Origin: Pseudomonas fildesensis
Lineage (GTDB): Bacteria > Pseudomonadota > Gammaproteobacteria > Pseudomonadales > Pseudomonadaceae
Length of the DNA: 64,000 nucleotides
Reading direction: 5' to 3'
NCBI RefSeq assembly: GCF_001050345.1
Contig: NZ_LFMW01000007.1
Location: forward strand, 124,001-188,000
In this document: positions 59,154-64,000 of the stretch, piece by piece
How the letters are laid out: every line of letters starts with the position of its first letter
Numbering within the stretch: position 1 is the stretch's first letter
Made by a program: the position numbers and the translations under genes
Notes under the pieces: model-generated
What the model was told of the DNA's origin: nothing
Databases searched by the model: none
Seen by the model: only the letters and a program-made list of their open reading frames with translations

Positions 59154-60290
59154 CTAAAGCGCCCGCGCAATAATCTCCTTCATGATCTCGTTGGTCCCCG
59201 CATAAATCCGTTGCACGCGCGCATCTGCCCAGGCCCTGGCAATCGGGTATTCCCACATGAAGCCGTAGCCTCCGTGCAACTGCACGCAATCGTCGAGCAC
59301 CTTGCATTGCAGGTCCGTGGCCCAGTACTTGGCCATCGCCGCCGTGGGCACATCCAGCTTGCCCTCCAGATGCAACGCCAAGCACTTGTCGACGAACACG
59401 CGGCCAATCTGGATCTCGGTCGCCATCTCGGCCAGCTTGAACCGGGTGTTCTGGAAATCGGCAATCGCCTTGCCAAACGCTTTGCGCTCGCGGGTGTAAT
59501 CCAAGGTCCACTGCAACGCCGCCTCGGCTGACGACAGCGCGCCAATCGCCACGGTCAAGCGCTCCTGGGGCAGCTCCTGCATCAGGTACGCGAAGCCCAT
59601 GCCCGCCTGACCCAGCAAGTTGTCCTTGGGCACGCGCACGTCCTGGAAGAACAGCTCCGACGTGTCCTGGGCCTTCATGCCCACCTTCTCCAGACGCTTA
59701 CCCTTGTCGAAGCCCGGCGTGTCGGCTTCAACCAGAAACAGGCTGGTGCCCTTTGCACCGGCCTTGGGATCGGTCTTGGCGACCACGATCACCAACTCGG
59801 CGAGAAAGCCGTTGGTGATAAAGGTCTTGGAGCCGTTGATCACATACTCATCGCCGTCGAGCACGGCAGTCGTCTTGACCCCTTGCAGGTCGGACCCGGC
59901 CCCCGGCTCGGTCATCGCAATGGCCGTGACCATCTCGCCGGAGATCAATTTGGGCAGGTACTTGTGTTTCAGCGCTTCACTGCCGTAATGCAGGATGTAC
60001 GGCGCAACGATGTCCGAATGCAGGGAGAAACCGATGCCGGTCAGCCCCAGTCGGCTGATCTCCTCAATCACCACCGTGCTGTAGAGGAAGTCCGCGCCCA
60101 GGCCGCCGTATTCCTCTGGCAGATGGGAGCACAGCATCCCCGCCTCGCCCGCTTTACTCCAAAGCTTGCGATCGATATAGCCCTGCTTCTCCCATTGCCC
60201 GTGAAACGGCGCGGCGTCTTTTTCGAGGAAAGTGCGCACGCTATGGCGGAAGAGTTCGTGCTCCGGGCTGAACAACGTTCTGGGGATCAT
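59154..60290 (-). CDS. Acyl-CoA dehydrogenase, long-chain type
   Basis: A 378-residue FAD acyl-CoA dehydrogenase for the first step of beta-oxidation or related degradation. FAD/substrate motifs are AIAMTEPGAGSD (about 124-135) and ERKAFGKAIADFQ near 268. The usual C-terminal base position (YEGT) reads YAGT, with Ala364; Glu256 in ALSSAEAAL sits where long-chain dehydrogenase carries its catalytic Glu. It is divergent from a GlxA-type regulator 145 bp away, which may control it. Substrate unknown. Confidence 0.92.
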   Translation of the reverse strand: MIPRTLFSPEHELFRHSVRTFLEKDAAPFHGQWEKQGYIDRKLWSKAGEAGMLCSHLPEEYGGLGADFLYSTVVIEEISRLGLTGIGFSLHSDIVAPYILHYGSEALKHKYLPKLISGEMVTAIAMTEPGAGSDLQGVKTTAVLDGDEYVINGSKTFITNGFLAELVIVVAKTDPKAGAKGTSLFLVEADTPGFDKGKRLEKVGMKAQDTSELFFQDVRVPKDNLLGQAGMGFAYLMQELPQERLTVAIGALSSAEAALQWTLDYTRERKAFGKAIADFQNTRFKLAEMATEIQIGRVFVDKCLALHLEGKLDVPTAAMAKYWATDLQCKVLDDCVQLHGGYGFMWEYPIARAWADARVQRIYAGTNEIMKEIIARAL

Positions 60291-60435
60291 GGGTCACCTG
60301 CGTGGATTGTCGGACAAAGACGAGCCCACAGAGCCTATGCCGCGAAGGCGTCACGGGACACTGGACACATGCGACAAAAAATAAGACGATCCAGCCGTCT
60401 GGTGACCACTTTCCCCTATAAGAATAAATGAAATT

Positions 60436-61431
60436 ATGTCTAACCAAATCTCCACGCCCTTGCGGCGCGTCAGCATTTTGGCCATTGATCGGGTATTCGC
60501 TTCAACCCTCATGCAAGCCAAGGATTTCTTCCACCTCGCCAGCCTGCGTTACGGCAAGCAACAAGGCCTGGGCCTGACTCCGGCGTTCGAAACGCGCCTG
60601 GTCAGCCCCGACGGGCAATCGGTCTGCAGCTTCAGTGATGTGATCATGCCGGTGGACGGCGGCCTGGAAGACGCCGACATCATCGTCTTACCGGCCTTCT
60701 GGGATGACTTCGAGGCCCTGTGCACGCGCTACCCGCAAGTGCTGCCGTGGCTGCGCGAGCAACACGCACGCGGTGCCGTGCTCTGCGGCGAAGCCACCGG
60801 GGTGTTCTGGCTGGCCGAGGCCGGGCTGCTCGATGGCAAGGAGGCGACCACCTACTGGCGTTTCTTCAACGCCTTCAGCGAGCGCTTCCCCAAGGTTCAG
60901 CTCAACCAGGACAAGCACCTCACCGACGCCGACAACCTGTACTGTGCCGGCGGCACCACTTCGGCCTGCGACCTCTATATCTACCTGATCGAACGCTTCT
61001 GCGGCGCCAACATCGCCCAGGCCGTGGCCCGCGACATCCTCTACGAAGTGCAGCGCAACTACGCGCCGGGGCGCATTGGTTTTGGCGGGCAGAAGCTGCA
61101 CCAGGACGTGATCATCCTGCAGATCCAGCACTGGCTAGAAGAGCACTTCGCCGACAAGTTCCGCTTCGAAGACGTCGCCCGCGAACACGGCATGAGCATC
61201 CGCAACTTCATGCGCCGTTTCCAGACCGCCACCGGCGACAAGCCACTGCATTACCTGCAGCGCCTGCGCATCGAGACCGCCAAGGGCCTGCTCTCGGGCA
61301 GCCGCAAGAGCATCAAGACCATCAGTTATGAGGTGGGTTACGACGATGCGAGTTTCTTTGCGCGGTTGTTCCGGCAGCACACCGAGCTGTCGCCTAACCA
61401 GTACCGGCAGCAGTTCCAGCAGGCTGCCTGA
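60436..61431 (+). CDS. GlxA/AraC-type transcriptional regulator with DJ-1/PfpI domain
   Basis: A 331-residue regulator. The N-terminal DJ-1/PfpI-like domain (about 10-180) has the nucleophile-elbow cysteine in GAVLCGEATGVF (Cys117), though catalysis is usually lost in this group. The C-terminal AraC domain (about 225-330) has two helix-turn-helix motifs, ARE-HGMSIRNFMRRFQTATG and TISYEVGYDDASFFARLFRQ. Relatives sense quaternary amines, arginine or carnitine; the ligand here is not known. It is divergent from the acyl-CoA dehydrogenase. Confidence 0.9.
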   Translation: MSNQISTPLRRVSILAIDRVFASTLMQAKDFFHLASLRYGKQQGLGLTPAFETRLVSPDGQSVCSFSDVIMPVDGGLEDADIIVLPAFWDDFEALCTRYPQVLPWLREQHARGAVLCGEATGVFWLAEAGLLDGKEATTYWRFFNAFSERFPKVQLNQDKHLTDADNLYCAGGTTSACDLYIYLIERFCGANIAQAVARDILYEVQRNYAPGRIGFGGQKLHQDVIILQIQHWLEEHFADKFRFEDVAREHGMSIRNFMRRFQTATGDKPLHYLQRLRIETAKGLLSGSRKSIKTISYEVGYDDASFFARLFRQHTELSPNQYRQQFQQAA

Positions 61432-61432
61432 A

Positions 61433-61554
61433 TGATCGTTCCCACGCTCTGCGTGGGAATGCCGCCTGGGACGCTCCGCGTCCCGCCATTCGGCGCACGA
61501 GTGTGACGCAGAGCGTCACGGGATGCATTCCCACGCGGATCGTGGGAACGATCA
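61433..61554. repeat. Compound palindromic repeat (GATCGTTCCCACGC family)
   Basis: TGATCGTTCCCACGC and CGTGGGAACGATCA close a 122-bp unit with inner GGGACGCTCCGCGTCCC and GTGACGCAGAGCGTCAC hairpins, as at 41530. It lies between convergent glxA-like and zapE genes. Confidence 0.85.
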
Positions 61555-61577
61555 ACGGCGCTGGCTGGAAGATGTGC

Positions 61578-62672
61578 TTAGGGTTTGTGCCCGCGCGACA
61601 GGAACTCGTGGGATTGCATTTCCAGCAAGCGGCTCAACGTACGCTGGAATTCGAAGTTCAAGCGACCGCCGGTGTAGAGGTCCTTGAGCTCGACTTCCGC
61701 CGAGATGATCAGCTTGACGTTGCGGTCATAGAACTCGTCGACCATGTTGATGAAGCGTCGCGCGATGTCGTCTGTGGTGACGCTCATCTGCTCGACGCCG
61801 CTCAGGATCACCGCGTGGAAGATCTTGCCCAACTCGATGTAGTCGTTCTGGCTGCGCGGGCCGTCGCACAGTTGGCGGAATTCGAACCAGGCCACGTCAT
61901 CGCAAGTACGCAGGGCGATAATCTCGCGGTTTTCGATCATCAGCTTGTCGTTTTCGACGGACTGGGTGCATTCCGGCGTCAGGGCGCGGAAGCTTTTGCG
62001 CAGGCTTTCGTGCGCCGCTTCGTTCAGCGGGAAGTGAAACAGCTCCGCTTGCTCAAGGTGACGCAGGCGGTAGTCGACGCCGCTGTCGACGTTGACGATG
62101 TCGGTGTGCAGCTTGATCAGCGCGATGGCCGGCAGGAAGCGCGCGCGTTGCAGGCCGTCCTTGTACAAACCGTCAGGCACGATGTTCGAGGTGGCGACCA
62201 GGGTCACGCCGTTCTTGAACAGCTCTTCCATCAGGGTACCGAGAATCATGGCGTCGGTGATGTCGGACACGAAGAACTCATCGAAGCAGATCACCCGCGC
62301 TTCGTCGGAGAAGCGCTTGGCGATGATCGTCAGCGGGTTTTTCTCGCCCGGCAGGGTCTTCATCTCTTCGTGTACGCGCTTCATGAAGCGGTGGAAGTGC
62401 GTCCGAACCTTTTCCTTGAACGGCAGCGCTTCGAAGAAGGTGTCCACCAGGTAGGTCTTGCCACGGCCCACGCCACCCCAGAAGTACAGGCCTTTGACCG
62501 GTGTGTGGTCTTTCTTGCCAAACAGCTTGCTGAACATCCCTGGCTTGCTTTGCGAAGCCGCGACCAGGTCGTCATACAGGCGTTGCAAATGACGCACCGC
62601 GTTTTCCTGGGCAGCGTCATGGAAGAATTCAGGGCGTTTCAGATCAGCTTGATATCGTTCTAGGGGCGTCAT
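61578..62672 (-). CDS. zapE: Cell division ATPase ZapE (AFG1 family)
   Basis: A 364-residue AAA-type ATPase that in E. coli acts at the Z-ring late in constriction and under low oxygen. Walker A is GGVGRGKT (residues 66-73), Walker B is VICFDEFFVSD, and SNIVPDGLYKDGLQRARFLPAI is a family segment. The ATG at 62672 gives the family N terminus MTPLERYQ. It is downstream of trpS, as in P. aeruginosa. Confidence 0.94.
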   Translation of the reverse strand: MTPLERYQADLKRPEFFHDAAQENAVRHLQRLYDDLVAASQSKPGMFSKLFGKKDHTPVKGLYFWGGVGRGKTYLVDTFFEALPFKEKVRTHFHRFMKRVHEEMKTLPGEKNPLTIIAKRFSDEARVICFDEFFVSDITDAMILGTLMEELFKNGVTLVATSNIVPDGLYKDGLQRARFLPAIALIKLHTDIVNVDSGVDYRLRHLEQAELFHFPLNEAAHESLRKSFRALTPECTQSVENDKLMIENREIIALRTCDDVAWFEFRQLCDGPRSQNDYIELGKIFHAVILSGVEQMSVTTDDIARRFINMVDEFYDRNVKLIISAEVELKDLYTGGRLNFEFQRTLSRLLEMQSHEFLSRGHKP

Positions 62673-62751
62673 AATTTCGTTAGCAAGGCAACAAAAACGG
62701 GCCGTCACTGTAACGACGGCCCTGGATAATGGCAATCAACCCTTGGTCGGG

Positions 62752-64000
62752 TTAATCCTCGAGGGGGGTCAGCGCGACGCGCAAGGCGGCGATGGCGGCA
62801 TCACGCGACGCATCGTCGGCGAATGGGGCGCTGTCGGCCACTGCGGCGCCGTCCAGCCATACGCTGAAGCTCAGGGCTTCAGTGCGTACGTCCAACGCGT
62901 CACCGCTTTGCAGTTGCTTGGTCACCGCGCCGGCGGCTTTACCGTCGGCAAAATTGCGCGACAACAGCAATTGCTCGCCATCAGCGGCCAGCAGGCGGAA
63001 GCGGAAGCTGCCGTCGTCTTCACGAAAACTCACAAAACGCGCGGCTTTCGCGGCTTTCTTCTTGGCACTGACCGGCGCTACTGCCTGGTTGACGAACGAA
63101 CGCAGGCCCACCGCTTCGCGCAACTCGGCGAGGAAAGGCGCCGCCACGGCGCGGGCCTTCTTGGCGCCGATCAGCAGCAGGTCTTCCATGTCCGAAGGGC
63201 GTGACATCAGTTGGTGATAACGCTCGCGCGCCTCGCCCAATTGGCCGTCCAGCAGTTGGAACAGACGGTTCTTCGCTTCGCCCCAACCCAGACCCTGCAG
63301 CAGCTCGCCGCGGAATTCTTCTTGCTGAGCCTTGGTGGCAAACGCCTGGTACAGGGTGAACAGGTGCGAGTTGTCCGGGTCTTTCGCTTCGCCGGGCGCG
63401 CGGGAGTCGGTGACGATCCGCGAGACGGTGTCTTTCATCTCCTTGGCGCTGGTGAACAACGGGATGGTGTTGTCGTAGCTTTTCGACATTTTGCGGCCAT
63501 CCAGGCCCGGCAAGGTCGCGACGCTTTCTTCGATCAACGCCTCGGGCATGGTGAAGAATTCTTTACCGTTGCCGAACAGGTGGTTGAAGCGCTGGCCGAT
63601 GTCGCGAGCCATTTCCACGTGCTGGATCTGGTCACGACCGACCGGCACCTTGTGTGCGTTGAACATCAAAATGTCCGCCGCCATCAGTACCGGGTAGCTG
63701 TACAGGCCCATGGTGATACCCGCATCCGGGTCTTCGCCGGTTTCCACGTTCTTGTCCACCGAGGCCTTGTAGGCGTGGGCGCGGTTGAGCAGGCCCTTGG
63801 CGGCAACGCACGTCAGCAGCCAGGTCAGCTCGGGGATCTCCGGGATGTCGGACTGGCGATAAAACGTCACCCGGTTCACATCCAGGCCACCGGCCAGCCA
63901 GGTCGCGGCGATTTCCATACGCGAGCGCTGGATGCGCTGCGGGTCATCGCACTTGATCAGCGCGTGGTAGTCGGCCAGGAAGTAAAAGGAATCAGCATTG
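62752..64000 (-). CDS. trpS: Tryptophanyl-tRNA synthetase with C-terminal extra domain (5' end outside window)
   Basis: Charges tRNA(Trp). The frame runs off the window end, so the N terminus with the HIGH motif is missing; about 416 residues are present. The class I signature GRKMSKSYDNTI is visible, as is FYFLADYHALIK at the very end of the window. After the catalytic and anticodon parts, a linker rich in Lys and Ala leads to a domain of about 80 residues (FREDDGSFRFRLLAADGEQLL) resembling YegP/DUF1508 domains, found in the long pseudomonad TrpS. Confidence 0.95.
   Translation of the reverse strand, partial: NADSFYFLADYHALIKCDDPQRIQRSRMEIAATWLAGGLDVNRVTFYRQSDIPEIPELTWLLTCVAAKGLLNRAHAYKASVDKNVETGEDPDAGITMGLYSYPVLMAADILMFNAHKVPVGRDQIQHVEMARDIGQRFNHLFGNGKEFFTMPEALIEESVATLPGLDGRKMSKSYDNTIPLFTSAKEMKDTVSRIVTDSRAPGEAKDPDNSHLFTLYQAFATKAQQEEFRGELLQGLGWGEAKNRLFQLLDGQLGEARERYHQLMSRPSDMEDLLLIGAKKARAVAAPFLAELREAVGLRSFVNQAVAPVSAKKKAAKAARFVSFREDDGSFRFRLLAADGEQLLLSRNFADGKAAGAVTKQLQSGDALDVRTEALSFSVWLDGAAVADSAPFADDASRDAAIAALRVALTPLED

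Overview
The window is about 64 kb of high-GC chromosome from a Pseudomonas, most likely of the P. fluorescens group. Evidence for this is the gene order (lptCAB-rpoN-hpf-ptsN-rapZ-ptsO, mlaFEDCB next to murA-hisGDC, fagA-fumC-sodM, mreBCD-maf-rng, gatCAB, rplM-rpsI-petABC-sspAB), the protein sequences, and many REP-type palindromes of the kinds seen in fluorescent pseudomonads. I found no tRNA, rRNA, CRISPR array, prophage or insertion sequence. Almost all of the sequence is vertically inherited core genome.

Layout. 1-5.1 kb: 3' end of mqo, two small conserved genes, a WbuC-type cupin, hpt, and the upp-uraA uracil salvage pair. 5.1-10.1 kb (minus): murA with ibaG, and hisG-hisD-hisC. 10.2-13.2 kb (minus): mlaFEDCB, retrograde phospholipid transport. 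13.5-20.5 kb (plus): LPS sugar and export genes kdsD-kdsC-lptC-lptA-lptB, then rpoN-hpf-ptsN-rapZ-ptsO (sigma-54 and nitrogen PTS). 20.7-24.8 kb (minus): a ZIP transporter and the iron-starvation group fagA-fumC-orfX-sodM behind a Fur-box region. 24.8-38.1 kb: tldD/pmbA, yjgA, a nitrilase-family amidase, yhdP, rng, maf and mreBCD. 38.3-43.5 kb (plus): gatCAB, an RlpA-like lipoprotein, a CaCA exchanger and a CMD-family protein. 43.6-52.6 kb is the more accessory part: an AEC transporter, a galactarate/glucarate catabolic operon (kdgD, semialdehyde dehydrogenase, MFS permease, garD), a gene of unknown role with a LexA box, a decayed gene end, and a FadR-type regulator. 52.7-57.7 kb (minus): rplM-rpsI, petABC, sspAB. 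57.9-64 kb: an aldo/keto reductase, a long-chain-type acyl-CoA dehydrogenase divergent from a GlxA-type regulator, zapE, and trpS cut by the window end.

Most interesting points: (1) the fagA-fumC spacer holds two diverged copies, in inverted orientation, of a roughly 100-nt hairpin whose stems differ between copies but remain paired, enclosed by a perfect 29-bp inverted repeat that would bury the fumC ribosome binding site and start codon; (2) a textbook LexA box sits just downstream of a sigma-70 promoter in front of an uncharacterised possible phospholipase gene; (3) mreC appears to start at an AUU codon; (4) the CaCA-type exchanger lacks the conserved glutamate in both alpha repeats; (5) a long hairpin with a U-run separates petABC from sspAB.
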